Shown here piece by piece: positions 34,714-44,519 of a stretch of DNA of 64,000 nt. The notes under the pieces are model-generated. The model did not search any database. It was not told the origin of the DNA and was given only the letters and a program-made list of their open reading frames with translations. The stretch spans positions 62,001 through 126,000 of the forward strand of contig NZ_BAABWJ010000006.1 of assembly GCF_040372805.1 (NCBI RefSeq), read 5' to 3'. The stretch comes from Pseudoteredinibacter isoporae_A (GTDB lineage: Bacteria > Pseudomonadota > Gammaproteobacteria > Pseudomonadales > Cellvibrionaceae). The translations under genes were made by a program, and so were the position numbers. Each line of letters starts with the position of its first letter. Within the stretch, counting starts at the first letter, position 1.

Positions 34714-35616
34714 TTATTCACTTTCACCGGAATACCGAATTGCTTCGCCCACCAGGCGTAAGTCATCGGGTAATAACATCGGGCCTCGCCCTATCGACGG
34801 AAGCACAAATTCCTCCGGATAATGCGCCGCGACAAAGTATAAACCGTTCGCAGGTGCCGTCACGCTGGCGGCGCTGCGATCACGGGCAGCCAGCACCTCT
34901 CCAGCCCAAGGCACGTCTTTCTGCCCGGATCCTATCGCCATCAAAACGCCCACGATATTGCGAACCATATGATGCAAAAACGCATTGGCTCGAATCTCCA
35001 TCACGATCAAACCACCGTGCAGACGAAAGAACTGAATCTGCTGCACCTTCCTGAGCGGATTTTTGGCCTGGCACTGCGCGGCGCGAAAAGAGGAAAAATC
35101 GTGTTCACCAACAAGACACTGAGCCGCTTGCTGCATCCTGTCCAGATCCAGCGGAAATTTCGACCAGGTCAATTGATCTCGAAGTAAGCCGGGTGATACT
35201 GCTTGATCAGAAATCAAATAACGGTAGCTGCGCGCATTGGCGCTGAAACGGGCGTGAAACTGTGCTGGCATTTCGGCAGCCCAACGCACGCGAATATCTC
35301 TGGCCATCGCCGTATTGACGCCCTGAACCCAGGCTTTGCTCGGACGCACAGCCCGACTGTCGAAATGAATCACTTGACTGGTCGCATGTACGCCAGCATC
35401 AGTTCGCCCCGCGCACACCAGACTGACGGGCTCCGCTGCCACAACGCTCAAGGCATGTTGCAGTTCAGCCTGAACCGTTTTGGGGTCGTGATTTTGCTGC
35501 TGAAAACCACGATACGCGGCACCGTTGTATTCCACGATCGCGCCGTAGCGGATAACACCTTCGGGAAGTGACTCGCCAGCGAGAATCTCGCCATTGGTTT
35601 TATAAGGTCGCGCCAT
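34714..35616 (-). CDS. truA: tRNA pseudouridine(38-40) synthase TruA
   Basis: A 300-residue enzyme that isomerises U38-U40 in the anticodon arm of many tRNAs. The catalytic aspartate is in AGRTDAGVHATSQVIHF. The C-terminal half has FLHHMVRNIVGVLMAIGSGQ. It is about 30 residues longer than E. coli TruA, because of an N-terminal extension (ARPYKTNGEILAGESLPEGV) and a C-terminal tail. Position after fimV and before trpF is the Pseudomonas arrangement. A terminator separates it from fimV. Confidence 0.95.
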   Translation of the reverse strand: MARPYKTNGEILAGESLPEGVIRYGAIVEYNGAAYRGFQQQNHDPKTVQAELQHALSVVAAEPVSLVCAGRTDAGVHATSQVIHFDSRAVRPSKAWVQGVNTAMARDIRVRWAAEMPAQFHARFSANARSYRYLISDQAVSPGLLRDQLTWSKFPLDLDRMQQAAQCLVGEHDFSSFRAAQCQAKNPLRKVQQIQFFRLHGGLIVMEIRANAFLHHMVRNIVGVLMAIGSGQKDVPWAGEVLAARDRSAASVTAPANGLYFVAAHYPEEFVLPSIGRGPMLLPDDLRLVGEAIRYSGESE

Positions 35617-35724
35617 GGATTCAAGTTCAGTTAATGGATATCAAAACGCGCGCATTGTACCTGAGCCCCCTGCCCGAAACAAAAGCGCGAGGTAAATGGA
35701 CCGTGAAAAACTAACGTCCTAAAA

Positions 35725-35748
35725 CGCAAAAAGGCCCTTTCGGGCCTT
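35725..35748 (-). terminator. Terminator of fimV
   Basis: AAGGCCC (35731-35737) pairs with GGGCCTT (35742-35748) around CTTT-type loop bases. The minus strand continues TTTTTGCGTTTT. It lies between fimV and truA. Confidence 0.8.
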
Positions 35749-35783
35749 AGGGGTAATCATACCCGGAATGACGGGACTGACCC

Positions 35784-38700
35784 TTACATGCGATCGATCA
35801 GCTCTTGCGCTTCCGACTGCTGTGTTTCGTCACCTTCGTTCACCACTTCTTCCAGAATTTCTTTGGCGCCTTCTTTGTCACCCATATCCATGTAGGCACG
35901 GGCCAAATCCAGTTTCGTGGCGACTTCATCACTGTCTGCCAAGAAGTCCAACTCATTGCTGAGTTCACTGGCAGCCTCGGGTGATTCTTCCATAGATGGT
36001 GATACATCAACGCTCTCGCCTTCATCACCCAAGGAAATATCCAGCGCGGCCAAATCATCACCAAGTTCTTCGCTGTTACCCGCCAAATCACCTACCGACA
36101 GATCCGACGAAGGCAAATCCATATCCGCCGCGGCCAAGTCCTGCAGATCGCTGTTCAGCTCTTCACCGAAGTCGGAACTGAAATCATCTTCCAGTGCGTC
36201 CGCTTCCGGGGTGCTGTCAGTCAACGCTTCATCAGCAGCGTCAAGATTCAAATCACCGTCGAGACCCAATTCAGAATCCAGCTCCTTATCAAGCTCAGCC
36301 AAATCCAACTCGCCACCGGCTTCCAGGTTCAACTCATCTTCAAGACTGTCATCTAACTCGGCATTGAGATCAAAGGATCCCAAATCCCCTTCAGCCTCGA
36401 GGGCAAATTCGTCAGCGCCGTCGTCCAGCAGGCTATCGACATGGTTGTCGGCCACACCGTCACCTTCGACGTTGTCATCTGCAACACTGTCATCTGCAAC
36501 ACTGTCATCCGCATTGTCTTCAAGGGCGGATTCCGGAGCTTCGCTCTCCTCGTCGTGCATGGTAAGCGTACCAACAACGGTTGCGCCCAATGCTGCCGCA
36601 CCAGCGGCGGCTACAGCGGCCGTTTTCTCATCCAACTCCAGATCACTGTCGCCTTCAGAGCTTTCGTCCGCAATCTCATCACTCGCAGGTTCATCCAAAG
36701 AGAAATCCAGATCCAATTCACCGGAAGCATCATCCACTTCCTCGGTCAATTCGGCTTCGCTATCGCCCAATGAATCGTCCGCCGCTTCCAGGCCAAAATC
36801 ATCCAAGGCCGCTAACGCATCATCTTCACTCGAGGTTTCACTGAGCTCATCCGCTGTTAACTCGACTTCACCCTCCAGGCTTGCATCCAACTCGCCCAGA
36901 GCGGACTCAAACTCAATATCCGACAGACCATCGCCTTCCTGCTCAGCTTCGTCAAACAGGGACAAGTCGTTATCCAGTTCTTCACTGACTGATTCCGTGA
37001 CTGCTTGTTCATCGCCACCCAAAGCTAAATCAAATTCGATATCAGACAACTCATTGCTGTCTTCTTCCAAGGCGATTTCCTGATCAGTGCTTTCCGCTTC
37101 CAGCCCCTCAGGCGCTACGCTCTCGTCGGACAATTCACCCAACGACAACTCATCGCCACCTTCCTCACTCTCCTGGTCGAGACTGAAGTCCATATCGCCC
37201 AAATCAAATTCATCGGCGTCGGCATCCAGCTGCAAATCATCCAGACTTTGCTCACTGTCTTCATTGATGCCGAGATCCATTGCATCCAAAGCATCGCTGG
37301 CATTTTCAGGGCCACCCATCGCTTCGCGCAGGCTGGCAATTCGAGCCAAAACATCATCATCCGCATGGGCATCAAGCACATCGGCCTGTTCATCAAAGCC
37401 GGTGTAGTTTTTGGATTCGCTATACACTTCCAACAATTTCAGTCGAGCTTCGCTGTCATCGGAATGCTCAGCCAAATGCTCTTGAAGCAGGCCTTCAGCC
37501 TGATCAAATTTACCGTAAGCGATATAGATATCGGCTTCGGACAAAACGTCGCCGTCAGCAGATTCAGAACCAAGATCATCTTGTCCACCATCAGTATCTG
37601 CAGGCATAAGTGGTGAAGAATCAAACTGTGGTTCCAGAGAATCGTCTTCCTCTTCGGCACCGGAACGTCTGCGCAGGAAGGCCCACGCACCTACCAGCAG
37701 AGCCAGCAAGCCGCCACCAATCCACAGAAGATTGTCCATTATGGTATCGAGAATACTCGGTTCAGGTTTCGGCGTGCTCACAACCGCAGCGACTTTCTTC
37801 TTCGGTTTGGCTTCAGGTTCGGCCTTGGCTACCGGCTCAGCCGATTCAGTCCCCGCACCATCAACCGTCGCCTCACTGCTTTCGGCTTCGGAAATCTCGG
37901 TTCCGGATTCGCCAACCAAATCAGCCAGCGTTTCAGACTCATCCAGATTGTCTTTGTAGGCGTCATTCAGCGGGTCGATCACATCGGAGCTGCTAGCATT
38001 GGATGCCTCGGCATCCTGAGCCTTTTCCGTCGCCGCTAACTGCAATGCACGCATTTGTTCGCTGCTGACTTCAACCAGGCGCTCCATGGTCTCAATCTGG
38101 GCTTCCAGATCCGCCATGCGGGATTTCAGCTCATCATTTTCACGCTGGCTTTTATCCAGTTGTTCCAGTGCCTGACTCAGTTCAGCCTGACCATTGCTAC
38201 CACCACGGCTGGATGTTCCCCCTTGGCTGTCACTGCCACTGGCCAATGTTACCCGGCCGCTGGGTTGGTCACTGCTTGCACTGCGGCGAGAACGGCTGGA
38301 ACCGGCATCAATAGGAGCACCAATGTCGCCATTGGCATTGCCGGACCAATCGGTATTCTGCTGGGCAACTTCCGCTATCGCATCACGAGCACTCAAGCTG
38401 GACACTTCCAATTCGGTTGGAATGCGCAGCACCTGCCCACGGCGCAAGCGATTAATATTGCCATCGATAAAGGCATTCGGGTTCAAACGCTGAATGGCCA
38501 GCATAGTCTGCTGGATGCTGACACCCCGCCCAGGGCGTACCTGATTGGCAATGCCCCACAGGGTTTCATTCGCACCCACAGGACCATAACTGGTGGTTGA
38601 CTGGGGTTCGGGCTGAGCCGCTTGTCGTGGTTCAGGCTCGGGGCGAGGTTCAGGACGCGCAGCCGGCTGAGGCTCAGCGACCGGGCGACGTTGAACGGTG

Positions 38701-39158
38701 TTCTGGGGCTTTGGGCGCGCAGGTCTCGCGGCTTGAACCGCAGGCGCGGCATCTTCAGTGAAAACCGGCAAATCCATCAACAGGGTGTATTCGCGCAGAA
38801 TGCGACCACTCGGCCAGCGCGTTTCAACCAGGAAATTCAGATAAGGCTCTTGAACTTGACGATCACTTCGTACTCTAAGAACCGGACCGCCGGCTGCGTT
38901 CAAGTCAACGGTGAACTTCAGGCCGGTCAGAAAATAGTTACGCTCAATACCCGCCTTCTTAAACGCTTCACTGGAAGCCAGGCTGGCAAGAATCTCGCTC
39001 TTATCAAGATCGCGAGTTTGCAGTAACTTAATCTCCGCATCCAAGGGCTGATTAAGGGTGGAGTTTAATGTTATCTCCCCGAGGCCTAAGGCACTTAAGC
39101 CTGGTGACGACATAGCGGTAACCAAACCGATAGTTACTGCTAAATTACCAAGACGCAT
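35784..39158 (-). CDS. fimV: FimV/HubP-type polar landmark protein
   Basis: This 1124-residue protein starts at 39158, with AAGGAT 6 bases upstream and a signal sequence MRLGNLAVTIGLVTAMSSPG. Residues about 24-130 form the FimV N-terminal domain (LGLGEITLNSTLNQPLDAEI). A Pro/Arg-rich linker and a LysM peptidoglycan-binding domain (about 175-235) follow, then a coiled coil (about 320-370) and one membrane segment near 472-492. A ~550-residue very acidic cytoplasmic region rich in Leu-Asp-Glu repeats leads to a C-terminal FimV/TPR-like domain with LDLARAYMDMGDKEGAKEIL. In Pseudomonas FimV organises the cell pole for type IV pili and chemosensing; HubP does this in Vibrio. A 15-base tandem repeat lies in the acidic region. 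Confidence 0.93.
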   Translation of the reverse strand: MRLGNLAVTIGLVTAMSSPGLSALGLGEITLNSTLNQPLDAEIKLLQTRDLDKSEILASLASSEAFKKAGIERNYFLTGLKFTVDLNAAGGPVLRVRSDRQVQEPYLNFLVETRWPSGRILREYTLLMDLPVFTEDAAPAVQAARPARPKPQNTVQRRPVAEPQPAARPEPRPEPEPRQAAQPEPQSTTSYGPVGANETLWGIANQVRPGRGVSIQQTMLAIQRLNPNAFIDGNINRLRRGQVLRIPTELEVSSLSARDAIAEVAQQNTDWSGNANGDIGAPIDAGSSRSRRSASSDQPSGRVTLASGSDSQGGTSSRGGSNGQAELSQALEQLDKSQRENDELKSRMADLEAQIETMERLVEVSSEQMRALQLAATEKAQDAEASNASSSDVIDPLNDAYKDNLDESETLADLVGESGTEISEAESSEATVDGAGTESAEPVAKAEPEAKPKKKVAAVVSTPKPEPSILDTIMDNLLWIGGGLLALLVGAWAFLRRRSGAEEEDDSLEPQFDSSPLMPADTDGGQDDLGSESADGDVLSEADIYIAYGKFDQAEGLLQEHLAEHSDDSEARLKLLEVYSESKNYTGFDEQADVLDAHADDDVLARIASLREAMGGPENASDALDAMDLGINEDSEQSLDDLQLDADADEFDLGDMDFSLDQESEEGGDELSLGELSDESVAPEGLEAESTDQEIALEEDSNELSDIEFDLALGGDEQAVTESVSEELDNDLSLFDEAEQEGDGLSDIEFESALGELDASLEGEVELTADELSETSSEDDALAALDDFGLEAADDSLGDSEAELTEEVDDASGELDLDFSLDEPASDEIADESSEGDSDLELDEKTAAVAAAGAAALGATVVGTLTMHDEESEAPESALEDNADDSVADDSVADDNVEGDGVADNHVDSLLDDGADEFALEAEGDLGSFDLNAELDDSLEDELNLEAGGELDLAELDKELDSELGLDGDLNLDAADEALTDSTPEADALEDDFSSDFGEELNSDLQDLAAADMDLPSSDLSVGDLAGNSEELGDDLAALDISLGDEGESVDVSPSMEESPEAASELSNELDFLADSDEVATKLDLARAYMDMGDKEGAKEILEEVVNEGDETQQSEAQELIDRM
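36471..36515 (-). repeat. 15-base tandem repeat inside fimV
   Basis: Three units (36471-36485, 36486-36500, 36501-36515) share the core TGTCATCTGCAAC-like sequence. They encode a five-residue ADDSV-type repeat in the acidic cytoplasmic region. Its in-frame length means copy-number change would not break the protein. Confidence 0.75.
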
Positions 39159-39767
39159 AGGATGATCCTTTAGTTTTATGCTTGGTTCGAGGAGTAAAAC
39201 CCCTTTCTCACACTGCGCGTTCACGGATGAGCATATTCAATCGCGAACGTGGCATCACGCCAGATACAGACATACACCACTTGACGCTTTCCCAGCCATT
39301 TTTACCGGGAAAGTTCCGAAGCAATGCCCTGCACCCAATTCATAAGGCCAGAGCTCTATACAGCGCTCCAGCAAAGTTCAGCAGACGTCCAGGATTCAGA
39401 TTCTCGCTCCCTAATGCTTATTTCGGCCATACGCCAAATGCATTCCCTCTACAGGACACAGCATTAAGAAATGTGAATAAAGCCTAGAATATCTCTTCAC
39501 AATTGCACGTAAGTATTCAATATAAATAGGCTTTTCGCAACTATTCACCCATTTTTTCGGATCACAATCCGGGCTTTCATTGAGCTAAATAGCCTAGATT
39601 CCAAGGCTCTGGACTAAAATGAGAGAAGCATCACAGAGTATCTGGGACTTAGCCCTAATTTACTAGATTAGCAGCGCACGGAAACCGCAGACTTAAATTG
39701 ACTTTAGGGGACCGAAACTTGGAGGAAAGGAGCGTCAAAAAGGCGGTTCTGGCAAAGGCATCAGAAT
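39159..39767. other. Intergenic region upstream of fimV
   Basis: About 610 bases between fimV and the asd terminator without a supported gene. It is more AT-rich around 39470-39620. A weak minus-strand promoter (TTGCGA, 17 bases, AATACT, around 39512-39540) could drive fimV with a long leader. A plus-strand frame at 39182-39487 has no start signal and no coding character. Confidence 0.5.
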
Positions 39768-39793
39768 ATGAAAAGGCCCTCGATTGAGGGCCT
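39768..39793 (-). terminator. Terminator of asd
   Basis: AGGCCCTC (39774-39781) pairs with GAGGGCCT (39786-39793) around GATT. The minus strand continues TTTTC. It begins only 9 bases beyond the asd stop. Confidence 0.75.
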
Positions 39794-39802
39794 CAGGCAA
39801 TA

Positions 39803-40915
39803 TTACGATTCACGTAAAATAGACAACATGCGTCGCAGTGGTTCCGCGGCACCCCACAACAGTTGATCACCGACTGTGAAAGCCGACAGATAGCGCGGCC
39901 CCATGTTCATCTTGCGCAAGCGCCCAACGGGCACCGTCAATGTACCGGTTACGGCAGTTGGCGTCAGATCCGTCAGTGTTTGCTCGCGTTCATTCGGCAC
40001 CACTTTCGACCAAGGGCTCGCCTCCGCCAACAGAGACTCAATATCGGATAAAGGCACATCTTGCTTCAGTTTTATCGTCAGCGCCTGGGAATGACAACGC
40101 ATAGCACCCACTCGCACGCACAAACCATCGACAGGAATCGGGCTCGCATCACGACCGAGAATCTTGTTGGTTTCCGCCTGCCCCTTCCACTCTTCACGGC
40201 TCTGGAAGTTTTCCAACTGACGATCAATATAGGGCAGCAAACTGCCCGCCAGTGGAACACCAAACTCATCAACCGGCAGGCCGTTGCGCATATGCGCCGC
40301 CACCTTACGATCAATGTCCAAAATGGCGCTGGCAGGGTCGGCCAACTCGGGCGCAACAGCATCGCGAATACTGCCCATCTGGGCAATCAGTTCACGCATA
40401 TTCCGCGCACCGGCTCCTGACGCTGCTTGATAAGTCATGGCACTAACCCACTCGACCAGACCTGCATTAAACAGGCCACCCAAGCCCATCAACATCAAAC
40501 TGACGGTACAGTTACCGCCGATAAAGTTTTTCGTCCCATTGGACAGGCCATCACGAATCACCTGATCATTGACGGGATCCAAAACGATAATGGCATCGTC
40601 GGCCATACGCAGACTGGACGCGGCATCAATCCAGTAGCCCTGCCAACCGGCTTCACGCAATTTTGGATACACCGCCGAGGTGTAGTCGCCGCCCTGGCAA
40701 GTTAACACCACATCCAGTGTTTTCAGGCTGTCAATATCGTAGGCGTCCTGCAATGTGTCGATATCACGGCCAATATCCGGGCCCTGACCGCCCACGTTCG
40801 AGGTGGTGTAAAACACCGGCTCGATATCATTGCCATCAAAATCATTTTCGGCTCGCATGCGCTCCATCAAAACGGAACCCACCATGCCTCGCCAACCTAC
40901 AAAACCTACACGCAT
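39803..40915 (-). CDS. asd: Aspartate-semialdehyde dehydrogenase Asd
   Basis: A 370-residue enzyme (Pseudomonas and E. coli Asd are 367-370). It reduces aspartyl phosphate to aspartate semialdehyde for lysine, threonine, methionine and diaminopimelate. Start MRVGFVGWRGMVGSVLMERM at 40915 has GAGAG upstream and gives the NADP-binding GWRGMVGS loop. The catalytic cysteine is in FIGGNCTVSLMLMG. It lies 164 bases after leuB on the same strand. Confidence 0.96.
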   Translation of the reverse strand: MRVGFVGWRGMVGSVLMERMRAENDFDGNDIEPVFYTTSNVGGQGPDIGRDIDTLQDAYDIDSLKTLDVVLTCQGGDYTSAVYPKLREAGWQGYWIDAASSLRMADDAIIVLDPVNDQVIRDGLSNGTKNFIGGNCTVSLMLMGLGGLFNAGLVEWVSAMTYQAASGAGARNMRELIAQMGSIRDAVAPELADPASAILDIDRKVAAHMRNGLPVDEFGVPLAGSLLPYIDRQLENFQSREEWKGQAETNKILGRDASPIPVDGLCVRVGAMRCHSQALTIKLKQDVPLSDIESLLAEASPWSKVVPNEREQTLTDLTPTAVTGTLTVPVGRLRKMNMGPRYLSAFTVGDQLLWGAAEPLRRMLSILRES

Positions 40916-41079
40916 TGTTTTCTCTCTTGCACGTTTAAACGTGGTGCTATTGTGGTGCTTAAGCGGTGTCACCTAAGCTCTATCATTATTTGCCGCCCTT
41001 AACAGGCGATCTTAAATCGCTTGGCATATTGCTACGGTGCCAGCGGGTTTAATTCTTTAAGTCGTTCAAAGCGCCCACA

Positions 41080-42153
41080 CTACAGCGCAGCAACAACGGC
41101 ATCACCCATTTCGTGGGTGCTGACTTTTTTCATGCCATCAGTATAAATATCTGGGGTACGCAAACCCTGATCCAGAACATTTGAAACAGCGGCTTCAATC
41201 TTCTCAGCCGCCGCAGACATATCCAGGGAATAACGCAACATCATTGCCACCGACAAAATAGTGGCCAAGGGATTGGCAATGCCCTGCCCGGCAATGTCCG
41301 GCGCCGAGCCATGACAAGGCTCGTACATACCACAACCCTCTTTGTCCAACGACGCAGAAGGCAACATACCGATCGAACCGGTTAGCATGGCAGCGGCGTC
41401 CGATAAAATATCGCCAAACATATTGCCAGTTACCAATACATCAAATTGCTTGGGCGCGCGAACCAATTGCATGGCCGCGTTATCGACGTACATGTGGCTC
41501 AATTCCACATCCGGGTACTCAGCGGACAAACGATCCATGACTTCGCGCCACAACACGGTGGCCTCCAGAACATTGGCTTTATCCACTGAACACACTTTTT
41601 TATTGCGCTTGCGCGCCATCTCGAAGGCATTTCGACCAATACGTTCGATTTCATGCTCGGCATAAACGTAGGTGTTATAGCCTTGACGCTCACCGTTATC
41701 CAAAGTGCGAATACCGCGTGGCTGCCCAAAGTAAATGCCACCCGTCAATTCCCGCACAATCAAAATATCCAAACCCGAAACCACTTCCGGTTTCAGCGTC
41801 GATGCATCGGCCAGTTGTGGGTAAAGAATTGCTGGCCGCAGATTGGCAAACAATTCCAATTCAGAACGAATTTTCAGCAAGCCTTTTTCCGGGCGAATTG
41901 CCGAATCGAGCTCATCCCATTTCGGTCCACCGACCGCACCGAGTAGAATAGCGTCAGACTGACGAGCCAGATCCAGCGTCTCATCGCTCAGTGGTACACC
42001 ATACTCATCAATGGAAGCACCACCCAACTTGCCATGGGTATATTCAATTCCAAGATTTTCCTGGTCATTTACGGCATCCAGTACTTTTTTGGCTTCGGCC
42101 ACAATTTCAGGGCCAATACCGTCGCCGGGTAAAATCAATACTGTTTTTGACAT
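41080..42153 (-). CDS. leuB: 3-isopropylmalate dehydrogenase LeuB
   Basis: A 357-residue NAD-dependent decarboxylating dehydrogenase of leucine synthesis. Features are LPGDGIGPEIV at the N-terminus, the substrate-binding RELTGGIYFG loop, and the family signature NMFGDILSDAAAMLTGSIGM. The ATG at 42153 is preferred over an upstream TTG at 42165, with GGAA 9 bases ahead. It follows leuD by 73 bases and completes leuC-leuD-leuB; leuA is not in the window, as in pseudomonads. Confidence 0.96.
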   Translation of the reverse strand: MSKTVLILPGDGIGPEIVAEAKKVLDAVNDQENLGIEYTHGKLGGASIDEYGVPLSDETLDLARQSDAILLGAVGGPKWDELDSAIRPEKGLLKIRSELELFANLRPAILYPQLADASTLKPEVVSGLDILIVRELTGGIYFGQPRGIRTLDNGERQGYNTYVYAEHEIERIGRNAFEMARKRNKKVCSVDKANVLEATVLWREVMDRLSAEYPDVELSHMYVDNAAMQLVRAPKQFDVLVTGNMFGDILSDAAAMLTGSIGMLPSASLDKEGCGMYEPCHGSAPDIAGQGIANPLATILSVAMMLRYSLDMSAAAEKIEAAVSNVLDQGLRTPDIYTDGMKKVSTHEMGDAVVAAL

Positions 42154-42226
42154 GTTCAATTCCAATCTAATGTCTGCTGAGCAGGTTTTTAAACATCTTA
42201 TTTAAAACACGACTCAATAAAGCTGC

Positions 42227-42871
42227 TTATAAGTCCTGAAACAACCAGGGTGACGACGCACGACGTTTCTCTTCGAAGGCCGCAATATCGCCTTTATGTT
42301 GCAAGGTTAAGCCAATATCATCCAAACCATTCAGCAAACAATGGCGACGAAAAGTATCGACATCGAAACCATGAGCACGGCCATCGGGACACTCAATCTG
42401 TTGTTTTTCCAGGTCAACCGTCAGGGAGAAACCTTCCTGCTCGTACATTTGCTGAAACAAACCCTCTACCACCTCTTCAGGCAGCACTACCGGCAGCAAA
42501 CCGTTTTTAAAACAGTTATTAAAAAAGATATCCGCAAAGCTAGGTGCAATAACGCAACGAATGCCGAAATCGTCGAGCGCCCATGGCGCGTGTTCGCGAC
42601 TCGATCCACAGCCAAAGTTTTTACGCGCCAACAACACCTGCGCACCCTGATAACGCTCTTGATTCAAGGCAAAGTCCGGGTTCAGGGGACGCTTGCTGTT
42701 GTCCTGTCCCGGATAACCTTCATCCAGATAACGCAACTCATCAAACAAATTAGGACCAAATCCGCTGCGTTTAATGGATTTTAAAAACTGCTTTGGAATA
42801 ATTAAATCGGTGTCTACATTGGCGCGATCCATCGGCGCGACTAAACCTTGCAAACGAGTAAATGCTTTCAT
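42227..42871 (-). CDS. leuD: 3-isopropylmalate dehydratase small subunit LeuD
   Basis: A 214-residue swivelling-domain subunit of isopropylmalate isomerase. It starts MKAFTRLQGLVAPMDRANVD and carries the substrate-binding ARKNFGCGSSREHAPWAL motif. It follows leuC by 20 bases, so the two subunits are made together and in balance. Confidence 0.97.
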   Translation of the reverse strand: MKAFTRLQGLVAPMDRANVDTDLIIPKQFLKSIKRSGFGPNLFDELRYLDEGYPGQDNSKRPLNPDFALNQERYQGAQVLLARKNFGCGSSREHAPWALDDFGIRCVIAPSFADIFFNNCFKNGLLPVVLPEEVVEGLFQQMYEQEGFSLTVDLEKQQIECPDGRAHGFDVDTFRRHCLLNGLDDIGLTLQHKGDIAAFEEKRRASSPWLFQDL

Positions 42872-42891
42872 GGGATTCTCCTTTGCTCAGC

Positions 42892-44319
42892 TCATTGATT
42901 CACGAATTCGCGAACGTCAACAAAGTGACCCGCGATCGCCGCTGCAGCGGCCATTTCCGGTCCCACCAAGTGGGTGCGACCACCGTAGCCCTGACGGCCT
43001 TCAAAGTTTCGGTTTGACGTCGATGCACAATGCTCACCCGCGCCAAGCTTGTCAGCGTTCATTGCCAGACACATAGAGCAACCAGGCTCACGCCATTCCA
43101 ATCCAGCTTCGGTAAAAATCTTATCCAGGCCTTCTTTCTCAGCCTGGGCCTTTACCAATCCCGACCCTGGCACCACAATCGCCTCTTTTACATTGGCAGC
43201 TTTCTTGCGACCTTTCACTACGGCCGCCGCGGCGCGCATATCTTCGATACGCGAATTGGTGCAGGAACCAATAAACACACGATCCAAATGAATATCGCCA
43301 ATAGCCTGGCCGGCTTGTAACCCCATGTATTCCAGAGCACGCTCAATGCCCTCTTTTTTCACCGGATCATTTTCAGCAACCGGATCCGGTACACGTGCAG
43401 AAACCGGCAACACCATTTCTGGAGATGTTCCCCAGCTCACTTGCGGTTCTATACTTGCACCATCCAATTCAACAATTGCATCAAACTCTGCATCCGCATC
43501 GGAATGCAGCTCGCGCCACTGAGCTTCGGCTAATGCCCACTGCTCTTCTTTTGGCGCGTAGGGGCGCCCTTTAACGTAATCCAAAGTGGTTTGATCGACC
43601 GCGACCATGCCCACACGAGCACCAGCCTCAATCGCCATATTACAAACGGTCATACGGCCTTCCATCGACATGTCGCGGAACACCTGACCACCAAACTCGA
43701 TGGCATAACCCGTTCCACCTGCGGTACCGATCTTGCCAATAATCGCCAGCACTACATCTTTTGGACTCACACCTGGGCCCAACTCACCATCGACGCGAAC
43801 CAACATATTTTTCATCTTTTTTGCGACCAGGCATTGGGTCGCGAAAACGTGCTCTACCTCAGAGGTTCCAATACCGTGTGCCAAGGCACCCAAAGCACCG
43901 TTGGTTGAGGTATGAGAATCGCCACACACAATGGTCATGCCTGGAAGACAGGCGCCACTTTCTGGACCAATCACATGCACAATGCCCTGGCGCTCATCAT
44001 TGATCTGGAACTCACGAACACCGAAATCTGCACAGTTGTCATCCAGTGTTTGCACCTGGATTCGAGCGACATCATCTTTGATGCCTGCGACACCCGCTTC
44101 ACGCTCCGCAGAAGTGGTTGGCACATTGTGATCCGGTGTTGCAATGACTGAATTTACCCGCCACAGATCACGACCAGCCAGACGAAGCCCTTCAAAGGCC
44201 TGCGGTGAAGTCACCTCATGAATCACATGACGATCAATATAAATCAGGGCCGAACCATCATCGCGCTCTTTCACGAAATGGCTATCCCAGAGCTTGTCAT
44301 ACAAGGTCTTGGCGGACAT
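42892..44319 (-). CDS. leuC: 3-isopropylmalate dehydratase large subunit LeuC
   Basis: A 475-residue aconitase-family subunit. The cysteines that bind the 4Fe-4S cluster are visible in VFIGSCTNSRIEDM and REPGCSMCLAMN. ICGDSHTSTNGALGALAHGI-type residues lie in the substrate pocket. With LeuD it isomerises 2- to 3-isopropylmalate. It is divergent from the LysR gene at 44520, with a LysR-type operator over the promoter. Confidence 0.97.
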   Translation of the reverse strand: MSAKTLYDKLWDSHFVKERDDGSALIYIDRHVIHEVTSPQAFEGLRLAGRDLWRVNSVIATPDHNVPTTSAEREAGVAGIKDDVARIQVQTLDDNCADFGVREFQINDERQGIVHVIGPESGACLPGMTIVCGDSHTSTNGALGALAHGIGTSEVEHVFATQCLVAKKMKNMLVRVDGELGPGVSPKDVVLAIIGKIGTAGGTGYAIEFGGQVFRDMSMEGRMTVCNMAIEAGARVGMVAVDQTTLDYVKGRPYAPKEEQWALAEAQWRELHSDADAEFDAIVELDGASIEPQVSWGTSPEMVLPVSARVPDPVAENDPVKKEGIERALEYMGLQAGQAIGDIHLDRVFIGSCTNSRIEDMRAAAAVVKGRKKAANVKEAIVVPGSGLVKAQAEKEGLDKIFTEAGLEWREPGCSMCLAMNADKLGAGEHCASTSNRNFEGRQGYGGRTHLVGPEMAAAAAIAGHFVDVREFVNQ

Positions 44320-44449
44320 GGTTGTGTTCTCTCTTTTGGCAACGGCTGTAGGTTCTATAGCCGCAGCAATTATCAGGCTTATTCAACACCCCAAACATCT
44401 TCTCAGGGCAAGTCATTGCATTCTAGGGGCGCGCAATGTATAAATCCAA

Positions 44450-44477
44450 TTTATATTTTTCATAGAACCCATTCCAA
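44450..44477 (-). promoter_or_regulatory. leuCDB promoter
   Basis: On the minus strand: TTGGAA (44472-44477), 16-base spacer, TATAAA (44450-44455). The -35 box overlaps the LysR-type dyad. The leader to leuC is about 120 bases and contains a weak hairpin (44344-44362); I see no convincing leucine-rich leader peptide. Confidence 0.5.
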
Positions 44478-44485
44478 TTCGGAAT
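44471..44485. promoter_or_regulatory. LysR-type regulator binding dyad
   Basis: ATTCC-AATTC-GGAAT is a perfect inverted repeat containing the T-N11-A signature of LysR-family sites. It lies 35 bases upstream of the lysR start and over the leuC -35 box, the usual place for joint autoregulation and control of the divergent target. Confidence 0.65.
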
Positions 44486-44519
44486 CGATAGAATTTCAGG
44501 CAATAGTCGAGAGAGATCA

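Noticed and set aside
35917..37083. 388-residue plus-strand frame opposite fimV
   Set aside because: It is the antisense of the acidic Leu-Asp-Glu region; the product is almost all serine, with no start signal or family likeness.
39182..39487. 101-residue plus-strand frame upstream of fimV
   Set aside because: Begins at a TTG without a ribosome-binding site; composition looks non-coding.
44320..44449. Leucine attenuator peptide ahead of leuC
   Set aside because: No short frame with a leucine run and only a weak hairpin; the LysR site is the better explanation.
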